Assembly (NCBI GenBank): GCA_963711595.1
Contig: CAVQER010000005.1
Span: 682,001 to 746,000 of the forward strand
Direction: 5' to 3'
Length of the DNA stretch: 64,000 bases
Source of the DNA: JAUSIF01 sp963711595
GTDB lineage: Bacteria; Pseudomonadota; Alphaproteobacteria; Rhizobiales; Xanthobacteraceae
The notes below the pieces were generated by a model. It was not told the DNA's origin, did not search any database, and worked only from the letters and a program-made list of their open reading frames with translations. This document shows, piece by piece, positions 8,832-17,836 of the stretch. How positions within the stretch are numbered: the stretch's first letter is position 1; every line of letters begins with the position of its first letter. The position numbers and the translations under genes are program-made.

Positions 8832-9974
8832 CTAGTCTAGCGTCCTCCTGAACCGGGTGATCGCGATCGACATCGCGACCAGCATCAAACAGAACAACGC
8901 GATTGCGTCGTATTGCAAATTGCCGATTGTCGCGCCCTTCAGCATGATTGCGCGCACGATCCGGAGAAAGTGTGTCAACGGCAACGCTTCGCCGATCCAT
9001 TGCGCCCACGTCGGCATTCCGGCGAACGGAAACATGAAGCCGGAAAGCAGAATGTTCGGCAGGAAGAACATGATCGACATCTGCACCGCCTGCAGCTGGT
9101 TCTGCGCAACCGTCGAGAACGTGTAGCCGATCGAGAGGTTGGTCGCGATGAACAGCGTTGCGAGCAGCGCCAGCAGAAACAGGCTGCCGACCACCGGCAC
9201 ACCGAACAGGAGAATGCCGAGCCCCACGATCAGCGATGCCTGCACGAACCCAATCAGGATGTAAGGCACGATCTTGCCGAGCATGATTTCAATCGGCGTG
9301 ATCGGCATCGACAGCAGGCTTTCCATCGTCCCGCGTTCCAGCTCGCGCGTCACCGACAGCGCCGTGAACATGAGCATCGTCATCGTGAGGATGACGCCGA
9401 CCAGGCCCGGTACGATGTTGAGCGAACTGTTGCCAGCCGGATTGTATCGGGCGTGCGTGCGAAACTCGAATGGCGGTCCCGTAGTGTCGGGAATTGCACG
9501 CTCATGGGCGAGCGCGGTTTGCACCACCTGCCCGAGTGCGCTGAGCGCCGAACCCGATGCCACCGGGTCGGTCGCGTCGGCTGCGATCAACAGGGCGGGA
9601 CGCTCCCCGCGGCGAACCGCGCGCTCGAAGCCCGCAGGAATCTCGAGCGCAAACAGCACCGTGCCCGACGCGAGCAGCTTGTCGAATTCCGCCGAGTCCT
9701 CGAGGCTATGCGTAACCTTGAAATACTGAGTGTTCTCCAGCGCCCGGACGATGGAGCGCCCAAGATCGCTCCGCTCCTGCAACAACACGGCCGTCGGAAG
9801 ATGGCGCGGCGTCGTGTTGATCGCGTAGCCGAACAGCACGAGCTGCATCAGCGGAATCATTACGATCATCGCGAACGACACGCGATCGCGGCGGAGCTGG
9901 ACGAACTCCTTGATCACCATCGCCCGGGTCCGGGTGCGGAAACCGGCGCCGCCGAGGCCGCGGAAGATGCTCAT
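8832..9974 (-). CDS. ABC-2 type exporter permease (YbhS/YhhJ-like)
   Basis: A 380-residue inner-membrane permease with one N-terminal helix (SFAMIVMIPLMQLVLFGYAI), a periplasmic domain, and five C-terminal helices including the ABC-2 signature region around PNILLSGFMFPFAGMP. Its start ATG overlaps the stop of the upstream ATPase gene (ATGA). With the HlyD and ATPase it forms an RND-independent drug or solute exporter of the YbhGFS type. It is the last gene of the TetR-led operon. Confidence 0.9.
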   Translation of the reverse strand: MSIFRGLGGAGFRTRTRAMVIKEFVQLRRDRVSFAMIVMIPLMQLVLFGYAINTTPRHLPTAVLLQERSDLGRSIVRALENTQYFKVTHSLEDSAEFDKLLASGTVLFALEIPAGFERAVRRGERPALLIAADATDPVASGSALSALGQVVQTALAHERAIPDTTGPPFEFRTHARYNPAGNSSLNIVPGLVGVILTMTMLMFTALSVTRELERGTMESLLSMPITPIEIMLGKIVPYILIGFVQASLIVGLGILLFGVPVVGSLFLLALLATLFIATNLSIGYTFSTVAQNQLQAVQMSIMFFLPNILLSGFMFPFAGMPTWAQWIGEALPLTHFLRIVRAIMLKGATIGNLQYDAIALFCLMLVAMSIAITRFRRTLD

Positions 9975-10903
9975 TGGAAATTATCCTGCGCTTTGGCCAT
10001 CAGCGTGATGAATACGTCTTCGAGCGACGGCTCTGAACGCGTCCAGGTGAGACCGCGCTGCTTGCGGTAAGGTTCGATCGCCGCCTCCAGCGTCTTTTCG
10101 TCGCGACCGGAGACATGCAGACTCGTGCCGAACGGCGCGACCATGTCGACGCCCTTGCTGCGGGAAAGTTCGTTCTGCAGCCCGTTCAGGTTCGGGCCGC
10201 TCACCGTGAAGGTGGTCAGTCCTGCATGTTCGATCACTTCGTCGACCGTTCCGTGCGTGAGCAATTCGCCGTAGGCGATGTACGCAATCTCGTGACAGCG
10301 CTCCGCCTCGTCCATGTAGTGGGTGGAAACGAGCGCGGTCAGACCCTGCGAAGCGAGCGCATGGATCTCGTTCCAGAATTCGCGCCGCGCCTTGGGATCG
10401 ACGCCGGCGGTCGGCTCGTCGAGCAGGAGAAGTTGCGGCCCGGACAGCGTGCAGGCGCCGAGCGCTAGTCGCTGCTTCCAGCCGCCCGACAGTTCGCCGG
10501 CGAGTTGCGTTTCACGTCCATTGAGACCGAGCCGCTCGATCATCTCGCGGGCGGCACGTACAGGATCGGGTAGCTCGTAGAGGCGCGCGACGAATTCCAG
10601 GTTTTCGCGCACCGACAAGTCTTGATACAGGCTGAAGCGCTGCGTCATATAGCCGACACGTCGCTTGATCTGATCCTGCTGCGTGCGGATGTTGAAGCCG
10701 AGGCAAGTGCCCTCGCCCTCGTCGGGCGTCAGTAGACCGCACAGCATGCGGATCGTGGTCGTCTTGCCCGAACCGTTCGGTCCGAGAAAACCGTAAATGC
10801 TGCCCCGCCGCACCGTCATGGACACGTTGCGAACGACCGCGCGCCCATCGAAGCGCTTGGTCAGGCCGTGCACATCGATCGCGATGTCCGGCGACTGCGC
10901 CAT
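9971..10903 (-). CDS. ABC exporter ATPase (YbhF/DrrA-like, single nucleotide-binding domain)
   Basis: A 310-residue ATPase. The Walker A GPNGSGKT is at 41-48, the signature LSGGWKQR at 138-145 and Walker B LLLLDEP at 158-164, followed by AGVDP, which is typical of the DrrA/CcmA type. The start ATG at 10903 shares a base with the HlyD stop (TGATG). The E. coli relative YbhF has two such domains fused; this protein has one and presumably dimerises. It energises the downstream permease. Confidence 0.92.
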   Translation of the reverse strand: MAQSPDIAIDVHGLTKRFDGRAVVRNVSMTVRRGSIYGFLGPNGSGKTTTIRMLCGLLTPDEGEGTCLGFNIRTQQDQIKRRVGYMTQRFSLYQDLSVRENLEFVARLYELPDPVRAAREMIERLGLNGRETQLAGELSGGWKQRLALGACTLSGPQLLLLDEPTAGVDPKARREFWNEIHALASQGLTALVSTHYMDEAERCHEIAYIAYGELLTHGTVDEVIEHAGLTTFTVSGPNLNGLQNELSRSKGVDMVAPFGTSLHVSGRDEKTLEAAIEPYRKQRGLTWTRSEPSLEDVFITLMAKAQDNFQ

Positions 10904-11670
10904 CAGCTGCCTCCGGGCGGCTTCAGCGTAACGCTCACCGGTTGCCCGACCCGAAGGCCGCTCGAGGAATCCGGTCGCGCCTCGACCAGAAATACGAGCT
11001 TTTGCCGCTCTTCCAGGCTGTAGATCACTGGTGGCGTGTACTCGGCCGAGCCCGCAATGAACGTGACCTTCCCAGCGATATCCTGCGGGCAACCGTCGCA
11101 GCGTACCGTAACCGGATCGTCGATCTTGATCGTCGGCAGAACTGCCTGCGGAACGAAGAAACGCACCTTCACATTTCCCGGTGGGAGCACCGAGATCGCG
11201 GCGCGCGCCGCCGGCACGACCTCGCCCTCCCGAAAATAGACCTGCTGCACGACACCGCCGACCGGGCTTACGAGTTTTCGGCGCACGAGACGCGTCCGCG
11301 CCGCGTTCAGTCGCGCCTCGGCTTCACGCAGGCCGGATTCAGCTTCGTCGAAGTTTTTCTGGCTGCCGGAGCCGCTCTTCAGAAGTTGCTGCGCGCGATC
11401 GAACGCCTGCTTCGCGTTGGCGAGAACCGCTTCCGCGACCTTCAGGTCCGCTTGCTGCAACTCGGCGTCGACCGTGAACAGGACGTCGCCAGGCTTCACG
11501 GTATCCCCTTCGCGCACGGCAAGTTTTTCGACACGCCCGGCCTCGTCGGGGCCGACGAACACGAAAACGCCTTCCGCCCAGCCTTGGTAGGAGTTCGAAT
11601 TGCCGTTGCCGCAGCCGGAAAGCGCGAGCCCCATGATCGACATCACCAACAGGATCCGGATCTGGCTCAT
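10903..11670 (-). CDS. HlyD/YbhG-family periplasmic adaptor lipoprotein
   Basis: A 255-residue membrane-fusion protein. The leader MSQIRILLVMSIMGLALSGC has a lipobox with the lipidated cysteine at 20. The lipoyl half-motifs flank a coiled coil at about 85-150, and a beta-barrel domain follows (GNVKVRFFVPQAVLP). It would bridge the ABC exporter to an outer-membrane channel that is not encoded here. Its ATG overlaps the tetR stop (ATGA). Confidence 0.9.
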   Translation of the reverse strand: MSQIRILLVMSIMGLALSGCGNGNSNSYQGWAEGVFVFVGPDEAGRVEKLAVREGDTVKPGDVLFTVDAELQQADLKVAEAVLANAKQAFDRAQQLLKSGSGSQKNFDEAESGLREAEARLNAARTRLVRRKLVSPVGGVVQQVYFREGEVVPAARAAISVLPPGNVKVRFFVPQAVLPTIKIDDPVTVRCDGCPQDIAGKVTFIAGSAEYTPPVIYSLEERQKLVFLVEARPDSSSGLRVGQPVSVTLKPPGGS

Positions 11671-12368
11671 CGCTTTGTCTCCAGCGCCGAAAATAGAAGA
11701 TTGAAATGCGCACGCATTAACGCCTCGGCATCGAGCTTTTCGAACCGGTCGAACAGCCCATCCCAAATGATCGCGACAAGCGCGGGCGCCATGATCAACT
11801 GCGGGAATTTTCCGATGGCGTCGCTTGAAATCTCGCCCCGTGCGACCGCCCGCTGCACGAGCCCGCGCACCGCGGCCATCGCGCGACCGACCACCTCGCG
11901 GTAATAGAACTCGGCAACATTGGGAAAGCGCCTTCCCTCGAGGAGCACGAGACGGATGATGTTCTTGCGATTTGTCCCGTAGACATCTCGAACAAATCTC
12001 GACACGAGCCCCTCAGCGACCGCGCGCAGCGGCAGATCCGCAACCGACGCGGCCTCGATCGTCGCAACGAATGGACTGAGCGCCGAACGGATCAATTCCT
12101 GGAACAAGGCTTCTTTGTCTCGGAAGTGCAGATAGATCGTTCCCTTCGCGACCCCCGCCCGCCGCGCCACGTCGTCGAGGCGCGTGGCGGCGAAGCCGCT
12201 TGTGGAGAATTCATCGAGCGCAGCGGCGAGAATGGCCTCGCGCCGCGCTGCGCTTTGCTCTGCACGTTTGCCGGTTGATTGCGCACGCTTGCGCGCAACG
12301 GCAGTCGAGCGCCTGCGCTCCCTCGCACCTCCTCGTTGTCGGGCAATCTTGTTTACTCGCGTGGCCAT
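11667..12368 (-). CDS. TetR family repressor of the adjacent export operon
   Basis: A 233-residue TetR regulator with the DNA-binding helix-turn-helix TRLDDVARRAGVAKGTIYLHF near residues 60-80 and a helical ligand domain. The N-terminus is rich in Arg and Lys. The ATG at 12368 is preferred; an in-frame TTG lies 12 bases upstream. It is the first gene of a four-gene operon in which every junction overlaps. A perfect palindrome sits 13 bases upstream of the start, so it probably represses its own operon until an effector binds. Confidence 0.9.
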   Translation of the reverse strand: MATRVNKIARQRGGARERRRSTAVARKRAQSTGKRAEQSAARREAILAAALDEFSTSGFAATRLDDVARRAGVAKGTIYLHFRDKEALFQELIRSALSPFVATIEAASVADLPLRAVAEGLVSRFVRDVYGTNRKNIIRLVLLEGRRFPNVAEFYYREVVGRAMAAVRGLVQRAVARGEISSDAIGKFPQLIMAPALVAIIWDGLFDRFEKLDAEALMRAHFNLLFSALETKR

Positions 12369-12380
12369 GACCAATCGCAA

Positions 12381-12402
12381 AATGACTGACTAGTCAGTCA
12401 TT
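12381..12402. promoter_or_regulatory. Perfect 22-bp palindrome, predicted TetR operator
   Basis: The core TGACTGACTAGTCAGTCA is extended by two bases on each side and is its own reverse complement with no mismatch. It ends 13 bases before the tetR ATG, which is the expected place for an autoregulatory operator. TetR-family proteins commonly bind this kind of 16-20 bp palindrome. Binding is inferred from position and symmetry. Confidence 0.8.
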
Positions 12403-12464
12403 ATCAGCTTTTAGCGGGCACGTCGAGGAGACCTGTAACCGCCTGATCAAATGACGATTTTTGA

Positions 12465-12485
12465 CCCGCGGATCTACTCCGCGGG
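12465..12485. other. Stem-loop at the 3' end of the MFS gene
   Basis: CCCGCGGA and TCCGCGGG pair perfectly (8 bp, 5-base loop). The MFS stop codon (12474-12476) lies in the loop. No T-run follows on the minus strand, so it is a weak or rho-independent-like terminator at best. Confidence 0.35.
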
Positions 12486-13670
12486 CTGCGCCGCCCGCAC
12501 TTCGCTTTCGACCCGGTTGGCGAGCAGCGCCACCACAAGAGCCGCCACGGCAAACACGGCAGCACATGCTGCCGTCAGTGCGAGCACGAGGAAGAACCCT
12601 CCCCTGCCGTGCAGCGCCGCGATGATCCCGATCGCTGCGCCGCTCGAGATGAAGGCAAGAAAGAAGCGCACGGCATAGATGCGACCACGCCAACTGTCGG
12701 CGGTGTATCGCGCAATGACCACGTCGCCGACCGTGACTTGCGCATAAATTCCGGCGATCGCGATGGCGAGTGCGGCAATCAACGCCGGCCCTCCGGCAAC
12801 CGTCGCCCAGGCAAGCCCGAGCACTTGAATGACACCGATTGCGACAAACAGGATGTGCGGAGGATAAATCGATACCAGACGACCGACCGTGAGTTGGGCG
12901 GCGCCGCCGAACAAAAGAACAAAAGTCGCAACCGACCCAATCAACGTAAGAGGAACGTCCGTGGCGAGCTTCTCGTCCACGATTTTCGGGATCGCCACGG
13001 TGACGATGTTGAACACGAGCCCGCCGGCGAAAGAAATCACTGCGAACGCCCCGAACATCGCTGCTGCGACATAGAACGCAAGCGGCACCTCAGCGCCCTT
13101 GGCCGGACCCGACTGTTTGTCGCGGCGTTCGCGCGTCATCAGAAGATACGTGACGCCGATTGCTCCGCTCACGATCGCCGGGAGAATGAACGCTGCACGC
13201 CAGCCAGCGGTTACGGCGACCGCGGCAGTGATACCCGGCGCGAACGCCACGCCGAGATTTCCGAACACGCCGTTCGTGGCGAGATCGCGCCCGCGATCGC
13301 GCGCGTTGGAAATCAGCACCGGAATGCCGACGGGATGATAGATCGCCGCGAAAACACCAAGCGCGAGCAGGGCGACGGCAAGCCAGAACATGTTCGGCGC
13401 CGCGGCGGCGGCCGCGAGCGATACCGCGCAGCCGAAGAAGAAAATCGCCATAAGCTTGCGGCGGCTCCAGTGGTCGCCGATCCAGCCCCATGGCAACGAA
13501 AACAGTCCGAAGGCAACGAAGCAGGCGGTCGAAAGCGCGATGAGCTCGCTATAGGAGCGGCTCAACTCCGTCTCGAGCCCAATCACCACGGTCGGGAAGA
13601 TCAGGAGCACATAGTGATCGACGAAATGCGCGGCATTGATGAAGCCGAGCTGACGCCTGGAACCGTCCAT
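12474..13670 (-). CDS. MFS transporter
   Basis: A 398-residue, 12-helix major facilitator protein. The start at MDGSRRQLGFINAAHFVDHY fits the family; an upstream extension lacks support. The loop motif between helices 2 and 3 is visible as GWIGDHWSRRKLM. The protein opens with an NAAHFVDHY segment, as in fosmidomycin-resistance (Fsr)-like MFS members, which suggests export of a small molecule. The substrate is not predictable. It is divergent from bcsS. Confidence 0.88.
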   Translation of the reverse strand: MDGSRRQLGFINAAHFVDHYVLLIFPTVVIGLETELSRSYSELIALSTACFVAFGLFSLPWGWIGDHWSRRKLMAIFFFGCAVSLAAAAAAPNMFWLAVALLALGVFAAIYHPVGIPVLISNARDRGRDLATNGVFGNLGVAFAPGITAAVAVTAGWRAAFILPAIVSGAIGVTYLLMTRERRDKQSGPAKGAEVPLAFYVAAAMFGAFAVISFAGGLVFNIVTVAIPKIVDEKLATDVPLTLIGSVATFVLLFGGAAQLTVGRLVSIYPPHILFVAIGVIQVLGLAWATVAGGPALIAALAIAIAGIYAQVTVGDVVIARYTADSWRGRIYAVRFFLAFISSGAAIGIIAALHGRGGFFLVLALTAACAAVFAVAALVVALLANRVESEVRAAQPAE

Positions 13671-13956
13671 TTGACCGCGACTCCGGATTGAACGCCCCAC
13701 TATAGCGCCCCCCGCTTTCTCCGCGCGCGCCGATTCCGCATATCCTCCATGCAGTTCGAGGACAAGCACCCTCGCCCGCCCGCTACTTATCCACAGGCCG
13801 GAGCGGGTGAAATACCGCCCGCATCTTCAATCTTCGATTGCATACTAGGCGGTTACAAGATGTCGTCACGGTCGCAACACCGTCGACAAATTGCGGCGAG
13901 CGTGAACGGTGAAAAGCCGACACGCCGGGGGCGGCTGGTTTCGGCCGAATGTTTTC

Positions 13957-14712
13957 ATGCGTGCGAGCTCGCCGGGCATACAGGCCCGGACGTTTGTTCT
14001 GTTGTTTTGGCTGTCGAGCGCGCCCGCCTTCGCTGGTGACGCGTCGATCCGCCCGGATTTTTTGTCGACCGATCCGGTGAAGAACCGCATTTTCTTTTTC
14101 TCTGGCTTGGACGTGGCGCGCGATTCCGCGTTTGGCTGGGCAGGAGTCGCCGCCGCCCCTTTTGGCGGGCTCGAAGAAGACGGTTTGCGCGTCCGGATCT
14201 CCGGTGGCACCGGCCGATATCGATACCGAACTCCCGCGACGTCTTCGGGTCTCAACGAAGCCAATGTCGCCGCCGGTGAACTCCTCGCCGGCTTCCAACG
14301 ATCATCCGCGAATAGCGCGATCACGATCTATGTCGGACCGCACGTCGAAGAGCAGCGCCTTGCCGAGCCTGACGCCGGCAACGCTGCCGCCGGCACCGCG
14401 TTCGGTCTCAAGGCCGCAATCGAGGCCTACGCTCGCCTCGATCCTGTCTGGCTCGCGAATGCGTCGGCATCCGCTTCCACCGTGCATCGCGCCTATCACG
14501 TACGGGCGGCACTGCTGCGCGAGCTTGCTCCCTTCGCGATTGGCATCGAAGGAGCGGTGTACGGAGACGTGCGCTATGTCGAGCCACGGGCCGGCATCTA
14601 CGCAAGCACGACGTACGGGCGGACCATTCTCATGCTCGCCGGCGGCGCCCTTTCCAATTCCGACAAGGGTCGCGGCGTCTATGCGACGCTGTCCCTCTAC
14701 GCGCCGTACTGA
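13957..14712 (+). CDS. bcsS: Cellulose biosynthesis protein BcsS
   Basis: A 251-residue protein with a signal peptide (TFVLLFWLSSAPAFA) and the BcsS family layout: FFFSGLDVARDSAFGWAGVAAAPFGG, RISGGTGRYRYR, VGPHVEEQRL and a beta-rich C-terminus ending in an aromatic residue. BcsS is a predicted outer-membrane or periplasmic beta-barrel protein that accompanies cellulose synthesis operons in Hyphomicrobiales. No bcsA, bcsB or bcsC is in the window, so this copy is an orphan. The ATG at 13957 is chosen because it starts the signal peptide. Confidence 0.78.
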   Translation: MRASSPGIQARTFVLLFWLSSAPAFAGDASIRPDFLSTDPVKNRIFFFSGLDVARDSAFGWAGVAAAPFGGLEEDGLRVRISGGTGRYRYRTPATSSGLNEANVAAGELLAGFQRSSANSAITIYVGPHVEEQRLAEPDAGNAAAGTAFGLKAAIEAYARLDPVWLANASASASTVHRAYHVRAALLRELAPFAIGIEGAVYGDVRYVEPRAGIYASTTYGRTILMLAGGALSNSDKGRGVYATLSLYAPY

Positions 14713-14719
14713 TCCGAGG

Positions 14720-15463
14720 TCAGCCGCGTCCGAAGAATGATTTCTGGTGGTTCGGCAGCACTGTTGCGTCGAACAGATTTACTTCCGGCGGGAGAGCGCA
14801 CATGAGCACGGCGATGCGCGCGATGTGCTCCGGCGCCATGAGATATTCCGGTGGAGTCGCGCCGGGACCCGGCGCCCTGCCCTTGGTGAAGCCGGTCGCG
14901 GTCGCGCCCGGATGGATTACCGAAGCGACCACACCATATGCCCGACCATCGTACGTCAGCGAGCGCGTCAGGGCTTCGACTGCAGCCTTTGTCGATGTGT
15001 AACCGATCGAATGCGGACGCGGTGACCAGGCGGAGATGCTGCCCATGTTGATGATGCGCCCGCCGCCTTGGGCCTTCATCACCTTGAGTGCCTCACGGCT
15101 GCAGAGGAACACGGCCGTGAAGTTAAGGTCGACGATTTCCTGCCACTCCTTCAGCGACATTTCCTCGGTCGGCTTGAAGTTCGGCACGCCAGCATTGTTC
15201 ACGAGGATGTCGACGCGGCCGTATAAGCCCTTGGCCTTCAGAAATAGCGCCTGAACATCGGCCTCTTTCGTCACGTCGGTCGGCGCTACTGTAGCGGTGC
15301 CACCCCTCGCTCGGATTCCCGCCGCGACTTCCTCGAGCACGTTGGCGCGCCTCGCCGCCAGCACGACCTTGGCGCCCTCTTCGGCAAATGCCTCCGCGAT
15401 CGCCCGGCCGAGCCCGCTGCTCGCTCCTGTCACCACCGCAACCCGATCGTGCAGCTGCTTCAT
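14720..15463 (-). CDS. Short-chain dehydrogenase/reductase
   Basis: A 247-residue classical SDR. The cofactor loop TGASSGLG is at 12-19, NNAG at 89-92, the catalytic serine at S142 and Y155-x-x-x-K159 in GYTSTKA. The residues after beta-2 (ARRAN) favour NADP(H). The substrate is unknown. It is the last gene on the minus strand after the molybdenum-hydroxylase cluster, 24 bases past the MoeA/MobA-like gene, and may be co-transcribed with it. Confidence 0.9.
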   Translation of the reverse strand: MKQLHDRVAVVTGASSGLGRAIAEAFAEEGAKVVLAARRANVLEEVAAGIRARGGTATVAPTDVTKEADVQALFLKAKGLYGRVDILVNNAGVPNFKPTEEMSLKEWQEIVDLNFTAVFLCSREALKVMKAQGGGRIINMGSISAWSPRPHSIGYTSTKAAVEALTRSLTYDGRAYGVVASVIHPGATATGFTKGRAPGPGATPPEYLMAPEHIARIAVLMCALPPEVNLFDATVLPNHQKSFFGRG

Positions 15464-15487
15464 CGTCCGTCCCCCAATTCCGGCGCT

Positions 15488-17104
15488 TCAGGATTTTGCC
15501 CGCTTTGCGTTGGCTTGCGCCAGTGCTTCGGGCGTATCGATGTCGAGGAAGGCACCTTCATCCTCAACCGGAACTTCAATTACCGCTTCGTTGTTCTGGA
15601 CGATCAGGTGACGAGCGCCGGTATCGCCTTCCAGTCTTGCGAGATCCTCGAAAAATCTCCGCGACCAGGCAACCGGGTTTCCGCGCCGCCCGTCCCGCGT
15701 CGGAACCGCAACGAGCGCACCGGCCAGGGGATTGATCGCTGCCGCAAGCTTGTCGATCAGTGCGCCGGTCACGTCGGGCATGTCCCCGAGCGCAACAACC
15801 GCGACGTCGGTGTCCGGCGGGAGCGTCCCAATCCCCGCCTTGAGCGAAGTCGACAACCCCTCTGCGTAATTAGGATTGTGCACGCACATTGCGTCCAGTC
15901 CTTTGACGGCCGCTGCGACGCGGTCGCCTTCATGCCCGGTAACGACGATGACCGGCCGCGCGCGCGAGGCAAGTGCAGCTTCCACCGCATGCCGGACGAT
16001 CGGCTTGCCTCCAAAATCGGCCAGCATCTTGTTCGATCCGCCCATGCGCGTGCCGCGGCCCGCGGCCAGCACTAGCGCGGCGACCTTGCGCGGCACTTCC
16101 ACCGCCACCGCTCCCTCACGCGGCTGCGGCCGCGTGATGATCTCCATCAAAAGGCCGCCCACGCCGAGACCCGTCACGTCTGCGCTGCGCACTGGCAGCC
16201 TCGCGAGCATGCGCGCAAGTAACCAGTCGAAGCCGTTTTCCTTGGGGCTCCGGGCACAGCCCGGCGCGCCGATCACCGGCGTGTTTTCGATCGATCCGAT
16301 CAGCATCAGATTTCCAGGATCCACCGGCATGCCGAAATGCTCGATGGCGCCGCCCGCTTCGATGATCGCCGACGGGATCACATCGCGCCGGTCGGCGATC
16401 GCGGAGGCTCCGAATACGACAACGAGTTCGCTGCCGAGCTTGAGGGCTTCCTGTATTGCTTTCTTCAGCGCACCCCCTTCGTGCGGGACCCGCGTCTCGC
16501 TCACGATCTCCGCACCGGCCGGCGCGAGCCGGTCGCGCATCACGCGCAACGTTTTCTCGACAACCTTCGGCGCAAGTCCCGGCAGCAGCGTTGAGACGAC
16601 GCCGATCCGCTTCAGCCGATAGGGCGCGACGAAAACGAGCGGCCGCGCAGCCGCCAGCGCGGCCGTATGCACCGCACTCGAGATTGCGAACGGAATGATC
16701 TTCACCGTCGCAATCATCTCGCCTTCCTGCACCGGTCGGAACTCGGGCAAGGTCGCGAGCGTGACCAACTCGTCCACGCGATTGATTCGATCGACTGCCT
16801 CTCGATCGATAACGAGCACGCCTGCGCACTCGGAATAGAGGTTTGCGCGTCCAGTGAATGCGTCGTCGACGCGAACGCCCTCCCCCTTTATCGCCTGCGC
16901 GATTTCCGCTGCCGCCGTGTCTTCGCTGACGTCGCCGTCTTCCAGCCGGGCAACGACGATCCCCTTGACGCCGGCGCGTTGGAGAGCGGCGATTTCAGCC
17001 GCACCAAGTCGCGTCCCTTTCTTAATCAGCCGGTCTCCAGTGCGCACCGAATGCACGACAATCGCGCCCGTGGCATCTTGCACCTCAACCTGGCCGAACT
17101 TCAC
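15488..17104 (-). CDS. Fused molybdopterin-binding domain and MobA/MocA-like nucleotidyltransferase
   Basis: A 538-residue protein with GTG start at 17104 preceded by GGAGG and overlapping the XdhC-C stop (GTGA). Residues 1-335 form a MoeA/MogA-type molybdopterin-binding part (VVVFGASAIADRRDVIP, ENTPVIGAPGCARSP). The C-terminal 195 residues are an NTP transferase opening with AALVLAAGRGTRMGGSNKML, as in MocA, which adds CMP to the cofactor. Such fusions accompany CO-dehydrogenase-like hydroxylases and would build the cytosine-dinucleotide cofactor for them. Confidence 0.85.
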   Translation of the reverse strand: MKFGQVEVQDATGAIVVHSVRTGDRLIKKGTRLGAAEIAALQRAGVKGIVVARLEDGDVSEDTAAAEIAQAIKGEGVRVDDAFTGRANLYSECAGVLVIDREAVDRINRVDELVTLATLPEFRPVQEGEMIATVKIIPFAISSAVHTAALAAARPLVFVAPYRLKRIGVVSTLLPGLAPKVVEKTLRVMRDRLAPAGAEIVSETRVPHEGGALKKAIQEALKLGSELVVVFGASAIADRRDVIPSAIIEAGGAIEHFGMPVDPGNLMLIGSIENTPVIGAPGCARSPKENGFDWLLARMLARLPVRSADVTGLGVGGLLMEIITRPQPREGAVAVEVPRKVAALVLAAGRGTRMGGSNKMLADFGGKPIVRHAVEAALASRARPVIVVTGHEGDRVAAAVKGLDAMCVHNPNYAEGLSTSLKAGIGTLPPDTDVAVVALGDMPDVTGALIDKLAAAINPLAGALVAVPTRDGRRGNPVAWSRRFFEDLARLEGDTGARHLIVQNNEAVIEVPVEDEGAFLDIDTPEALAQANAKRAKS

Positions 17105-17793
17105 GGCTTTGCCTCCGGTCCGCGCCGCAGGCGCATCGTGATCTCGGCGAGGATCGCAAGTGCGATTTCGGAAGGACTCGCTGCCCCGATGGAAAGACCG
17201 ATCGGCGCGTGGATACGCGCGAGCATCTGCTCGGACATGCCCCGGCTCTTGAGGCTCTCCACACGGCGCGCGTGCGTCTTCTTCGATCCAAGCGCGCCTA
17301 CGTAGAAGCAACGCGATTTGAGCGCCGCCTCGAGCGCAGGCTCGTCGATCTTCGGATCGTGTGTGAGCGCGACGAGCGCTGTCCAGTTGTCGAGCCCGAC
17401 CTTGGGGAGTGCTGTGTCCGGCCATTCGGCGACCAGCGGCACGTCGGGGAAGCGTTCCGGCGTCGCGAACGCGGTGCGCGGATCGACGATCATTACGTCG
17501 TACCCGAGAAGCTTTGCCATTGGCGCGAGTGCCTGGCTCACGTGTACCGCGCCCGTGATGACGATGCGCGGCGGCGGCATATGCACTTCGACAAAGAATT
17601 GTGCGCCGCCCTGCTTGATGACGCCGCTCTTGCCGTTGCGGAGCTGTGCCCGCAGATCGGCCGCCAACGGATCCTTTTCGAGTTCGGATTCACGAACGAG
17701 GCGCTGATTGCCGCCCGCAAGCTCGGTCACGACCGCGGCTGCGCGCCGCGCGGCGCGCTCCGTGTTCAATGCAGCGAGAAGGTCGAGGCGCAT
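17101..17793 (-). CDS. XdhC family protein, C-terminal (Rossmann) half
   Basis: About 230 residues matching the C-terminal XdhC domain: PPRIVITGAVHVSQALAPMAKLLGYDVMIVDPR, LVALTHDPKIDEPALEAAL, YVGALGSKKTHARR and IHAPIGLSIGAASPSEIALAILAEI. XdhC proteins deliver sulfurated molybdenum cofactor to xanthine-dehydrogenase-type enzymes. Here the N-terminal half is a separate upstream gene. The start is uncertain: ATG 17793 is used, and a GTG at 17808 abuts a GGAGAG and is equally possible. Confidence 0.85.
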   Translation of the reverse strand: MRLDLLAALNTERAARRAAAVVTELAGGNQRLVRESELEKDPLAADLRAQLRNGKSGVIKQGGAQFFVEVHMPPPRIVITGAVHVSQALAPMAKLLGYDVMIVDPRTAFATPERFPDVPLVAEWPDTALPKVGLDNWTALVALTHDPKIDEPALEAALKSRCFYVGALGSKKTHARRVESLKSRGMSEQMLARIHAPIGLSIGAASPSEIALAILAEITMRLRRGPEAKP

Positions 17794-17807
17794 GCCGGTT
17801 TGTAGCA

Positions 17808-17826
17808 CCTCTCCGGCACGGAGAGG
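17808..17826. repeat. Small inverted repeat between the two XdhC halves
   Basis: CCTCTCCG and CGGAGAGG pair perfectly around GCA. It occupies the gap between the two xdhC-type genes and resembles the CTCTCC/GGAGAG hairpins of the larger palindromic element at 63646-63771. Confidence 0.4.
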
Positions 17827-17836
17827 CGGAGGGGCG

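Noticed and set aside
13787..13795. Perfect DnaA-box 9-mer TTATCCACA
   Set aside because: A single isolated match in a promoter gap with no cluster, AT-rich unwinding region or origin-associated genes.
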